Below, in pieces: positions 36,416 through 45,370 of a stretch of 64,000 bases of DNA. The notes under the pieces were generated by a model. That model was not told where the DNA came from, did no database searches, and saw only the letters and a list, made by a program, of their open reading frames with translations. Origin of the DNA: Malania oleifera. Taxonomy: Eukaryota; Streptophyta; Magnoliopsida; Santalales; Ximeniaceae. The DNA is taken from NCBI RefSeq assembly GCF_029873635.1, contig NC_080428.1, forward strand, positions 61,305,957-61,369,956, given 5' to 3'. Each line of letters begins with the position of its first letter. Position 1 is the stretch's first letter. Both the position numbers and the translations under genes were made by a program.

Positions 36416-36640
36416 TTTGTCGACGAGCCACATCATCACGTTGACGAGTCCTTTAATAATTTCGTCGATGAAACCCACTCCTCGTTGACGAAATTCAGAC
36501 TGCCCAGAACTCCTCTTGGCATTTCCTCGTCGACGAGCCACATCACCTCGTCGACGAGTCTTGTAGAAAGTTTGTCGACGAATCCTATCCTCGTCGACGA
36601 GCTCCTATTATACTCTCGTCGACGAGGAGCTGAAAAATTT
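36416..36640 (-). promoter_or_regulatory. Palindrome array D in LTR U3 (TCGTCGACGA type)
   Basis: About nine copies or variants of TCGTCGACGA, less decayed than in the sister LTR (array C): several read CTCGTCGACGAG exactly. Confidence 0.75.
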
Positions 36641-36729
36641 CTTTTGATGTCGACTGCCTCCTTCTATTTACGATTTCCATTTCCCTTTCTTTTTATTATT
36701 TAAATGTCATTATTCTTCAGTTCGTTACA

Positions 36730-37193
36730 TTCTCCCCTCCTTATAAAATTTCGTCCTCGAAATTTACTGTTCACGTAACTCATCATCCCTTAACAAGACA
36801 AGGGTCTACTTATTTTATTTCTTACCCTCACTTATGGCAGAGGAATACCGTGGTTACATTCCGAGCCCTAGGAGATTACATATACAAAAGAAAAATTCTC
36901 CCAAAACTAAAATGCTACACTAATTAAACCATTACATATACCTACAAAAGCAATACTACCTAACTACATACATTTACCCAATCAAACTTCTTGGAATAGA
37001 TGCAGATACTTCTATTTCATCTGTTCCTTGGATTCCCATGAAACCATTACATGTACCTGAAAAGTTTCTCGGGATTATCCTTTCTAAAATGCAACGTCGT
37101 TTACGAATGCAAGTCGACTGCCTCCTTCTATTTCCGGTTTCCATTTCCCTTTCTTTTTATTATTTAAATATCATTATTCTTTGGGTCATTACA
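36730..37193 (-). mobile_element. Residual second unit of the chromovirus: 3' UTR piece plus LTR start
   Basis: 36730-~37038 repeats the PPT-adjacent internal region (compare 27497-27805). A short repeat, AAACCATTACATGTACCTG, follows at ~37041, then ~50 bp of unclear origin, then ~85 bp equal to the first bases of the LTR ending GGGTCATTACA at 37193. A deletion between short repeats probably removed the rest. Confidence 0.75.
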
Positions 37194-38265
37194 CTTACAC
37201 TCTTGCTGAGAGAACTCTACAAAATTGCTAGTTGATCAAAAGCCTTGGTTCATATTTTGCAACTAAGTTTTCTCTATCTATAAGAAAGAACCTTTGGTGA
37301 CATCTAAACCTTGAGTTTCATATTTTCTATTTAGTATTTGCTTTGAAGTATATTTAGTGCTCTAACTTGTACAAATTTGCTTTGTTTTGAGAGTGTTCTA
37401 GTACGCAGATTCTTATTTCCATTTCATAGTTCTTTGATGATTCAAGTTTGATTTGGATCGTTGGACCAAGCAAGGGGATATCATTTGGAGAGGCGTTGCT
37501 CTAGCCTAGTGAAGGAGTGTTTGAGCCTGGGGTATCGCTTGTAATGGTATTGTTCCACTCGAAAAGGAATTGGTTTAGTGGAATCTTTTGGTGGTTTGCA
37601 AAAAGCGAAGACGTAGGCTAAGGATAAGCCGAACCTTGTAAAAACAGCGGTGTCACTCTCTTTCCCTTATTTTCTTTAAATTCCAGAAAAAATATAAACT
37701 GTGTGGATGTTGTAATTCTCTCAATGATTAAAAAAAACTCGTATTGGAAATTAAATAAACCAAAGCTTAATTTGTTTTTGGGCTTGCAGAAACCAAAAAG
37801 GAGTACGTTGGTTAATCAATACTTTGCGAAAACCGTAAGGGAATACGTTGATTGGTTAACAACCCAAGACCTATTAACTAAAGGTTTATTTTAATTTTGA
37901 TTTTGGAAAGAGTGATTGGAAGCTATTTTGATTATCAATTGAAAGGCAAATTACAATCTCTACAGGGCTTATATATTCATATACACAGGTCTGCAAACAA
38001 TCAAGCTAAATATTGCCAAAAGAATTGCTAAGCATATATTGATTGGTTACTTATATTGCGGTTAATTGGTTTGAGTAGTTAATTGATTGTTTATTTGTGT
38101 TGTGGTTGTGGATTGAATAAAATACTTAAGCTTTTGTGTGATTGCTAAAAGAAGTCAAGAAATATTTGAAAGAATTATAAAAGGTTAAGAATTCATAAAA
38201 TAATTTAAAAGAAATTTTAATAACCTAATTCACTCCCCCCTCTTGGGGCTACACCTTAGTTTTCA
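37194..38265 (+). mobile_element. 3' LTR of the SIRE-type copia element, second part
   Basis: Resumes the LTR interrupted at 25375. It contains TTTGGTGGTTTGC(A/C)AAA..CGA and the block ATCGTTGGACCAAGCAAGGG, both matching the solo LTR at 9160-10863. It ends AATTCACTCCCCCCTCTTGGGG...GTTTTCA at 38265. CACCC follows and should be the 3' target duplication; the 5' copy is outside the preserved sequence. Confidence 0.85.
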
Positions 38266-40275
38266 CACCCCTTAAGAGAAAATTGAAAAACATAACTCGT
38301 AGCTCCACCCAGGACAATGGATTGGGACACCTCCCATCTAGCATCTAAAGACGTTGATCAAGTCCAACAATACTTGAACTTGTCCGCGGTAACATACTTT
38401 GTCAACTTGTCTACTGTATTCTTAGAAGTGTGAACTTCCTCAAGCACGAATTCACCAAAAGAAACTAATTACCTGATCCTATGAAACCTCACATCTATGT
38501 GCTTGGTACTCGTATGATACACCTGGCTGTTTGTCAGATAAATGACACTTTGACTATCACAATGCAACTAAAATCCACCTTGCTAAATACCCAACTCCTT
38601 GACCAATATTATTAGCTACAATGCTTCCTTGGCAGCTTCGGCCACGGCCATATACTCTAACTCAATTGTAGATAGTGCAATTAGAGACTGAACCATGGGA
38701 CCTCCAATAAATAGTCCCTCCCATAAGAGTGAACATATAACCTGTGGTGGACCTTTTGCCATCCAAGTCTCCTACATTGTCTGCATCCACATATCCCAAA
38801 ACTGAAGGATCACTTTGTTGCTTGCCCAACATGATGTCATAATCTGTAGTACCCCTTAAGTATATGAAAATCCACTTGACTACATCCCAATGCTATTGAC
38901 CCAAATTTGAAAGAAACTTGCTCACCACACTAACCACTTGTGCCAAATCCAATTTTGTACATACCATAACATACATCAAGCACCCCACTATACTAGCATA
39001 TGGGACCTTTGACATGTCATGAACATCATTGTTTGTCTTTAGGAACTGGGTAGTAGACAATCTAAAATGATTTTCCAACAGTGTACTCACCGATTTTGCA
39101 TTATCCATGTTAAACCTCTCCAACAGCCTCTCAACATAGCTACCCTAAGATAACCACAATCTCCCTAAAGCTCTGTCCTTGTGAATCTCCATCCCAAGAA
39201 TCTTTTTGGTCGCACCTAGTCCTTCATGTCAAATTCTTTACTCAACAAAGTTTTCAACTAATTGACCTCAGTCATACTCCTTGTAGCAATCAACATGTCA
39301 TCCAAATAAAGCAACAAAAAAATAAGTTAACCATAACCCAAACTCTTCATATAAACACAACAATTATACTCACTTCTCCCAATCCAGATCATATAGGCGT
39401 CAAACCACTTGTACAACTACCTCGGAGACCATTTTAGCCCATAAAATGTCTTCCTCAATTTATAAACCAAGTGTTCCTATCTAGGCTCACTGAATCCTTG
39501 TGATTGTGCCATGTAAATCATATCCTTCAAATCCCTTAGAGAAACGATCTCTTTACGTCCATCTACTCCAAATACATATCGAAATGTGCTACTAATCCCA
39601 ACATTATCTTGATGTAAGTGTGTTTGACCACAGAGGAGAAGATCTCATCATAATCAACCCCTTTCCTCTGTGAGTAACCCTTTGCTACTAATCGAGCCTT
39701 GAACTTTTCTCCATCTTTTTGATACCGCTTCTTTCTTCCTATACACCTATTTGCAACCTATCGCTCTCTTCCCCTCTAGAAGATCCAACTCCCACGTCTA
39801 ATTCTTATGCAAAGACTCCATCTCCTCCACCATAGCACTCATCCATCTACTTTTCTCTTGATTATGCACCACCTCTTGAAAAGTAGTAGGATACCTGCTA
39901 CGAGTAATAAGTGGATAAGAAACCAGATCATCAAATAGTAATAAGTGGATAAGAAACCAGATCATCAAATCCATACCTAGGGGGTGGCCTGATAGTGCGC
40001 CTGGGCTTATGTATAGCTATACTATGATGCTACTAGTCTCCCGAGTTAGAACTCCCTGCATTCTGAACATTGTCATCTTTGTCATGAGTCTTCAACTCCA
40101 CCTACACCACACATTCATTGCTGCTACAGTTTTTTAGCATCTGTTTCTCTTCTTTTTATTCCTGAGTACATTGCAACATGGCTTTCTCACAAAATATTTC
40201 TCTTATGAAACTCCTTCATCCCATGCTCACCTATATGCCCTAACCGCATATGCCACAAGATAGTATTCTCCACAT
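38266..40275 (-). pseudogene. Tork/Tnt1-type copia polyprotein remnant, integrase core deleted
   Basis: On the minus strand: a GAG-pre-integrase block (LWHMRLGHIGEHGMKEFHKR, ~40265-40205); then, with almost no integrase, the RT entry (SRYPTTFQEVVHNQEKSRWM; MEESL-type block, ~39905-39800); YSQRKGVDYDEIFS (~39665); the catalytic LYLDDMLIATRSM (~39310); MSKVPYASIVGCLMYVMVCT (39018-38960); and RNase H with LHCDSQSVIYL and STKHIDVRFHRIR (~38565-38470). Its pol end is complete and abuts the SIRE-type LTR at 38265, so that element probably inserted here. Stops are frequent. A 34-bp tandem duplication lies at 39903-39970. Confidence 0.82.
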
Positions 40276-41124
40276 TTTATTTGGCACACAAGTAATTTCT
40301 TTATCCCTCCTACCCTTATTTTCTCCAACTCTACAAACTACCTCTGTATCTCCTTGACGGCAACATTTGGAGCAATAGAAACCATGTTTCTCATATCGTA
40401 CTTCCTGCTAAATCAGTTTATTATTTGAAACAACAATGTGGAATCTCTGTACTGGTTCCTCTTGAAGGTCAATCTCTACACATATTCATGCACCGGACGT
40501 TCAAGTCCTGTTCAATGTCGCATTATCAATTCCTAAAAATTGACCAAATCTAGATGCTAGAATTTGAAGACAATCCGGGCGATACATATGGATCGGTAAG
40601 CCAGGAAGGAATATCCATTGGGGTGCCAAAGGAGACTCCTTTTCCAGATCAAAGTATTTCGTCTAGAGAAACAATTGAAACAAACACCCATCTATTACTC
40701 TTCCTTCATGTGCCCATGCATGCATAAAGCCCCTTTCAGATCTCAACTGTCCAAGAACATGGTAACTATCCATGAAACTAATAGTTGGAATCTCCAATAA
40801 ACCCTAGGTTTTACCATTGTAATTCTGATGGCATCTACTGAGGGCCTAGAGCGTGTGAATTTCAGAACCAAAGTAAACTGGAATTCCTCAACCGCCTTTG
40901 TCATCTCCATCTTTGTAAAAATGAAGTCTTTCTCTCCATTAATATCCACAGGATGTCGCATTAGCATTCTAAACGTAGGCACCACCATTTTTGTTACCAT
41001 CAAAGAATACATCTTTTTGTTGGTATCTCCAGGTTCAAAGGTCCCCATCGGCGAGGGGTTCACCGTTGGAATAGGCGCTGCCATGGGCAACCCAGAGACT
41101 AGGATTGACGGTGGCTATTATTGA
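40276..41124 (-). pseudogene. LINE (L1-type) ORF1 fragment: DUF4283 and zinc knuckle
   Basis: On the minus strand from ~41124/41090: MPMAAPIPTVNPSPMGTFEP, then a DUF4283 core (FQFTLVLKFTRSRPSVDAIR, ~40900-40840; MHAWAHEGRVIDGCLFQLF, ~40725), then KESPLAPQWIFLPGLPIHMY (~40640) and EIDLQEEPVQRFHI (~40480-40440). The final zinc knuckle CSKCCRQGDTEVVC has Asp in place of its His. In plant L1 elements this protein binds the element RNA. The reading ends near CVPNKM at ~40280, where Tork-type copia sequence takes over. Stops occur at ~40742 and ~40665. Confidence 0.8.
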
Positions 41125-41791
41125 TGGCGGCAACCTTTTTCCCATTTTGAAAGCCTAAAATTAAAAAACCAACCTTTTGTGGAAAGAGAAAATGGAACCT
41201 GATGTGTGATGGCGTTGGCAATCTCCTTCTAGTGTGTGGAGTCCCCGAAACTTCAATATTTGGCAAAGGTGGGCCAAATCTTGCACTGCTTTGCGACGGC
41301 GACAGTACTCTCCTTCTTGCGTGTGGCGATCTCAATCTTCGGAGGCGAAAAAGTTGCAGGCAGCAGCTTTTGGTGTGGGCAGTGCTTACTGGTTCAACAG
41401 TCAGCACTTCGGTGCGCCGCCTAAGACGTGAAGGCATTGACAATCTCCTAACTTGCGTGCGGTGACATCAATCTCCAGAGGTGAAAATGTGTCAGGAGGC
41501 GGCTCCTGGTATGGATGGAGCTTGCTGGTTCAGACTTCAGTGCGTCGCCTGAGATGAAGGCACTGACTCTCCTATAACGGGCTAGAAAGAGCATCCTAGA
41601 CAACGGTGTGGGGAGGCGATTCGAGTTATCGACGACCGTAGGCAGACCACATCGCTTGTAACCTATAGCTCGCCAGAGAAGATTATTGGCAATCTGTTTC
41701 CGGCAGAGCGAACAGAGAGAATGAGGTCCGATAGGCAAAGGAGGATTCGTCGACTGCTCCTCTCATTAGATGACCATAATACTCTCTCTCT

Positions 41792-41839
<48 letters not shown>

Positions 41840-41840
41840 T
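41125..41840 (-). repeat. LINE 5' region with ~130-bp tandem units and (GA)n
   Basis: Upstream of ORF1 on the minus strand. The marker (A)CTCTCCTT/AATCTCCTA followed by TTGCGTG(T/C)GG recurs at about 41219, 41306, 41438 and 41568. The segments 41306-41437 and 41438-41567 are clear diverged copies (TTCGGAGGCGAAAAAG versus TCCAGAGGTGAAAATG; GTGCGCCGCCTAAGA versus GTGCGTCGCCTGAGA). A CT run at 41781-41837, GA on the coding strand, is close to the probable LINE 5' end. Confidence 0.65.
41781..41837. repeat. (CT)n microsatellite
   Basis: Uninterrupted CT units for about 40 bp with impure flanks, between the LINE 5' region and a solo LTR. Confidence 0.9.
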
Positions 41841-41920
41841 TATATATATGTTACTAAACAAAATTGAATGATCTTTGGAAACATTCTTCGATCACGACCA
41901 TATGAAAGGAGAGAAAGTAA

Positions 41921-42353
41921 TGTTGCGGGATAAAAATAGCAGGGATGCTCCTTCAACTCCCGTTGACCTGAAAGAGGAAGAGAAGAAAGGCTTGGAAGAC
42001 CCGGGGTGTACTCTGGGGGATCACTCCGATGCCTAAATAAGAGGAATGCTTTTAGAGAGGCTAAACGCAATAGTAGAATAGTGTTTTGTGTCTTACGTTT
42101 GCCTTTACTCCAAATCCCTTCTTATAGGGGCTTGAGTTGACCTTCGGTTGGCTCGCACTTATTGCACGGGGGCGTGAATCGCTCTCCCGCAATAAGTGCG
42201 TGCGCCTATTACTCGGTTATTAAGGGTGTTGGCATGGATCTCTCCTCCTCTTCATCGGGTCGGAGCTAATCACTCGTCCGAATGTCAGACTCGGAGAAAA
42301 TGCGAGATAGGCGTTGACCTGCCCTCATTAGCTAGATTATTATGGGCATATCA
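41921..42353 (-). mobile_element. 3' LTR of the Tat element
   Basis: 433 bp; on the plus strand it runs TGTTGCGGGATAAAAATAG to GGGCATATCA. Confidence 0.93.
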
Positions 42354-42369
42354 GTTGTCCCCCCCTCAG
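42354..42369 (-). promoter_or_regulatory. Polypurine tract of the Tat element
   Basis: On the minus strand CTGAGGGGGGGACAAC directly precedes the 3' LTR (TGATATGCCC). Confidence 0.75.
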
Positions 42370-42474
42370 TTTCAAATTTTTGGATAGAATTTTGAATAAT
42401 GGTTTTGTCTGCATCTTTCCCCTTAGAGGGTTTAACGCTCCATCTTGTTCCCTCTTTTTTTTTTTTTGCAGATT

Positions 42475-43320
42475 AGCTGAGCAGCTCGTACCGAGCTATT
42501 TTGCCGAGCAGATCGTGCCGAGCTGTTAGCAGAGTTCCTCATGCCGAGCTACCGAGCTGTAAGGGCCGAGCAGCTCGTACCGAGCTGTTTTGCCGCGCTC
42601 CTCGTGTCGAACCATTTAGCCAAGCTTCTCGTGCCGAGTTGTTTTGCCAAGCCGTTTTTCTGAGCTGTTAGTGCCAAGCTTTTTTGTCCGAGCTCTTTGA
42701 AGAGTTGCACAGGCCGAGCTGTTTTGTCGAAGGTCTTTGAAAGGTTGTTCGGGCCGAGCTGTTTATGCCAAGCTGCTTCGTCCGCGCTCTTTGAAGAGTT
42801 GCTCAAGCCGAGCTATTTTGCCGAGCTGTTTGTGCCAAGCTGCTTCGTCCGAGCTCTTTGAAGAGTTGCTCGGGCCGAACTGTTTCGTCCGAGCTCTTGG
42901 AAGAGTTGCTTGGGCCGAGCTATTTGTGCAAAGCTTTTTTGTCCGAACTCTTTGAAGAGTTGCTCAGGCCGAGCTGCTTCGTCTGAGCTCTTTGAAGAGT
43001 TTCTTGGGCCAAGCTCTTCGAAGAGTTGCTCGAGCCGAGCTATTTTTCTAAGCTGCTTCGTCCGAGCTCTTCGAAGAGTTGCTCGGGCCGAGTTGTTTCA
43101 TCCGAACTCTTTAAAGAGTTGCTCGGGCCAAGCTGTTTCGTCCGAGCTCTTCGAAGAGTTGCTCGGGCTGAGCTGTTTCGTCCGAGCTCTTTGAAGAGTT
43201 GCTCGGGATGAGCTGTTTGTGCTGAGCTGCTTTGTCCGAGCTCTTTGAAGAGTTGCTCGGGCCAAGCTGTTTCATCCGAGCTCTTTGAAGAGTTGCTCGG
43301 GCCAAGCTGTTGCAAGGAGG
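42475..43320. repeat. Tandem array of 40-bp and ~55-bp units in the Tat 3' region
   Basis: The basic unit is GAGCTGTTTCGTCCGAGCTC followed by TTTGAAGAGTTGCTCGGGCC (40 bp). Longer variants insert one extra GCCGAGCTGTTTGTGCCAAG-like segment. The GAAGAGTTG marker recurs from ~42698 to ~43300 at steps of 40 or ~55 bp; at the left end (42475-42690) units are more diverged. The array has no spacers and lies between the 3' LTR and the antisense ORF. Confidence 0.9.
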
Positions 43321-43444
43321 GAAATCGATCGAGCTGTCCAACCTTTTCCCTGGAGTGAAGCTTGGACGACCTGCCCCATGGAAGGAATTTGTCCGACCTA
43401 TCCCATGGAGGGAAATTAGCCGAGCTATCTGACCTGCTCGGCTG

Positions 43445-43790
43445 TTTTGGTCTTACAAGTCATGCTCGTCATTCGGGCCTTTGCGTCTATTGAGCTGTGC
43501 TCCTCTGTTGGGCAGTTCTGGCCTCACGAGTCATGCTCGTCAGTTTGGCCCATCTGCCTGATGAGTCATGCTCATCTGTTGGGTTGTTCCGGCCTCACGA
43601 GTCGTGCTCATCAGTTTGGCCTATCCGCTTGATAAGTCGTGCTCATCTGTTGTGATGTTCTGGCCTGACGAGTCGTGCTCGTCAGTTTGGCCTATCTGCC
43701 TGATAAGTCGTGCTCATCTATTGGGATGTTTTGGCCTCACGAGTTGTGCTCGTCGGTTTTGGCCTCAGAACGAACTGCGTGAGGCCGAGG
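43445..43790. repeat. Tandem array of 71-bp units in the Tat 3' region
   Basis: Unit starts (TTCTGGCCTCACGAGT-like) fall at 43445, 43516, 43587, 43658 and 43729: exact 71-bp steps for 4.7 units. Within a unit the pair GAGTC(G/A)TGCTCGTC / GAGTC(G/A)TGCTCATC repeats at half-spacing, so the 71-mer is itself an old duplication. Since 71 is not a multiple of three, no frame runs through it. Confidence 0.92.
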
Positions 43791-44116
43791 TCCGTGAGCG
43801 GGCTCTGCAAGCTGAGGTCGAGTGCCTTCGTAGGGAGGAACTACCTGCCAGAGAAGCTGCTGCTGTTGCTATTGCTTCCCGAACTGCAGTAAAGGAGTAT
43901 AAGGACTCCAACTAGTTCATTATTGATACCTCTAAGGCTTACCGAGTGGGATTCAGGAGGTGCCGGGACCAAGTCAGGACCAAACATCCTGAGCTTCCTC
44001 TGGACGGTGTGAGCTCTCATGGTTATGGCAATGATAGTCCTGAGTCTGTGGAAGATCTGGAGGAGGATAAGGAAGGGGAGGAGGAGGAAGTTGGAGAGGG
44101 GAGTAAAGCCAACTAG
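43769..44116 (+). pseudogene. Antisense ORF in the Tat 3' region, one nonsense codon
   Basis: This is opposite to gag-pol. The first part is strongly charged and helix-prone (NELREAEVRERALQAEVECL, coiled-coil-like). A TAG at 43913-43915 follows KEYKDSN, and the same frame continues FIIDTSKAYRVGFRRC...HPELPLDG and an acidic tail (DLEEDKEGEEEEVGEG) to a TAG at 44114-44116. That the frame stays open with protein-like composition on both sides of a single stop argues for a former gene. Antisense ORFs in the 3' region are known in Tat-lineage elements (Retand, Grande). The 5' end is not resolved; T-rich CTTTTTTTTTTTTTGCAG at ~42452-42471 could be a splice acceptor. Function unknown. Confidence 0.6.
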
Positions 44117-44224
44117 TTTGTAGGAACCGAACTTGTAATTTGAATTTTTCAAACTTTATTGATGTAGTGCAACTATTGTAATGGATACTTTAATTACAGC
44201 ACGGCAAGAAGCGGTTTTTAAGAA

Positions 44225-45370
44225 TAGTATTTTTTTAATATTTTCGAGTTCCATGTGTTCTTAATTTCTTTCCCCCCTACATCTTCGAACTTGTATGTCC
44301 TTGGTTTTATCTCTGTTGTGACCCTGTATGGGCCCTCCCAGTTGGGCTTTAACTTGTGCCACCCTAACTCGAACGGGTTTTTTTCGCCTCTTCCTCAGGA
44401 CCAAGTCTCCTGGCTAGAAATTCCGTACTTTAATGTGATTGTTGTAGTACTTTGCTACCCTCTACTGGTACGCTGCAACTTTTAAACTCGCCTGATCTTG
44501 TCTCTCTTCCAGCAGGTCTATTTCTGACCTGAGTTCCTCATTGTTGGTCTGCTCGTTGAAGTATTGCCTTTACCAAGAGGGTATCCCTACCTCTGCTGGG
44601 ATGACTGCCTCTGCGCCAAAGACAAGCATGAAAGGGGTTTTCCCTGTTGCTGCTCTTTTGGTGGTGTGGTACACCCATATAAGGGAAAGGAGTTCCTCTG
44701 CCCATCTACCTTGCATGGACTCAAGTCGCGTCCTTAGTCCATGCAGTATCGTCTGATTCATGTTCTCTACCTGTCCATTACTCTGGGGGTGCGCCATTGA
44801 CGCGAAGAGAAGCTTAATAGAGAGGTCAGAACATAACTTTTTGAAGCGGTCATTGTCCAACTGCTTCCCGTGGTCTATAACTATCACCCAAGGGTTGCCA
44901 TAACGGTAAACCACTGATGTCCACACGAAGCGTGTAATGTTTCATTCTGTTATGGTGGCTAGAGGTTCAGCCTCTACCCACTTAGTGAAATAATCTATTA
45001 TTACTAATAAAAACTTTCTTTGACCTGTCGCCTGCGGTAGATGTCCAAGGATGTCTACTCCCCACTATGCAAAGGGGCAGGGACTGGTTAAAGGGGAGAG
45101 TAGATTAGAGGGTACGTATGGTACAGCTGCACATCGTTGACATCTGTCGCATTTCTTGATGAGCTCAACCGCATTTTTCTTCATTGTAGCCCAGTAAAAC
45201 CACTGCCGCATGGCTTTGTGGGCTAGGGCCCTACTGGTAAGGTAGTTTCCACACACTCCTTCGTGGATTTCTCTTAGTACATATGTCCCTTCTTCATCGT
45301 TTAGACAACGAAGGTAGGGCAGTATTAGAGATCGTCTGTACAGCTCCCGGCCTATCAGCGTATACCTTGC
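44225..45370 (-). pseudogene. Tat integrase, broken
   Basis: Zinc-binding part: EIHEGVCGNYLTSRALAHK ... KKCDRCQRCA (H-H-C-C kept; ~45280-45140). Stop at 45062-45064. Core: first Asp in WGVDILGHLP (~45055), second in VIDHGKQLDNDRFK (~44882), Glu in NGQVENMNQTILHGL (~44780): all three are present. C-terminal part: FELGWHKLKPNWEGPYRV (~44370-44310) and KTWN-like NTWNSKILKKYY (~44260-44225), reached after frame changes near 44570 and 44400. Stops at ~44940 and ~44567. Confidence 0.87.

Larger units (their letters stand above)
32461..36729 (-). mobile_element. 5' (middle) LTR of the chromovirus, split by a solo LTR
   Basis: Without the insertion at 33522-35685 and one CATAT copy it is about 2100 bp and aligns with 25376-27496. 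Ends: TGTAACGAACTG at 36729 and the reverse complement of TGTGGCGACCTGC at 32461. Confidence 0.9.
25376..37193 (-). mobile_element. Tekay/Del-type chromovirus (Ty3/gypsy), composite with three LTR copies
   Basis: On the minus strand, from high to low coordinates: a fragment of the LTR start (~37105-37193); a piece of the internal 3' region (36730-~37105); a full LTR (36729-32461, interrupted); PBS; gag; protease; RT-RNase H; integrase with chromodomain; PPT; and an LTR (27496-25376). The outer ends are flanked by CTTAT/CTTAC. So three LTR copies lie inside one pair of target duplications, which implies a tandem LTR-body-LTR-body-LTR form that later lost most of the second body and LTR. The chromodomain, the tRNA-iMet-type PBS and the ~2.1-kb TGTAAC LTRs indicate Tekay/Del. 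Confidence 0.88.
1442..38265 (+). mobile_element. SIRE-type Ty1/copia element, 5'-truncated and split by nested insertions
   Basis: Read in order on the plus strand: end of gag, protease, integrase, RT (to 4830), RNase H (7188-7649), 3' non-coding region (23868-24427) with a purine tract, and a 3' LTR in two parts (24428-25375 and 37194-38265). Removing the insertions at 4831-7187, 7650-23864 and 25376-37193, with one copy of each target duplication, reconnects the parts. The protease-integrase-RT order is that of Ty1/copia. The long coiled-coil gag and the TGTTGGCC...GATGATAACAAA LTR start point to the SIRE/Maximus lineage. The 5' LTR and gag start are lost to the insertion at 1-1441. Many stops make it non-autonomous. 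Confidence 0.85.

Noticed and set aside
42475..43320. Regular 40-bp repeats as a possible CRISPR-like array
   Set aside because: Repeats are contiguous, with no unique spacers, lie inside a gypsy element, and the genome is a plant's.
42737..43341. Several 60-95-residue ORFs rich in Leu/Ser/Glu/Cys on both strands
   Set aside because: They are translations of the 40-bp tandem units.
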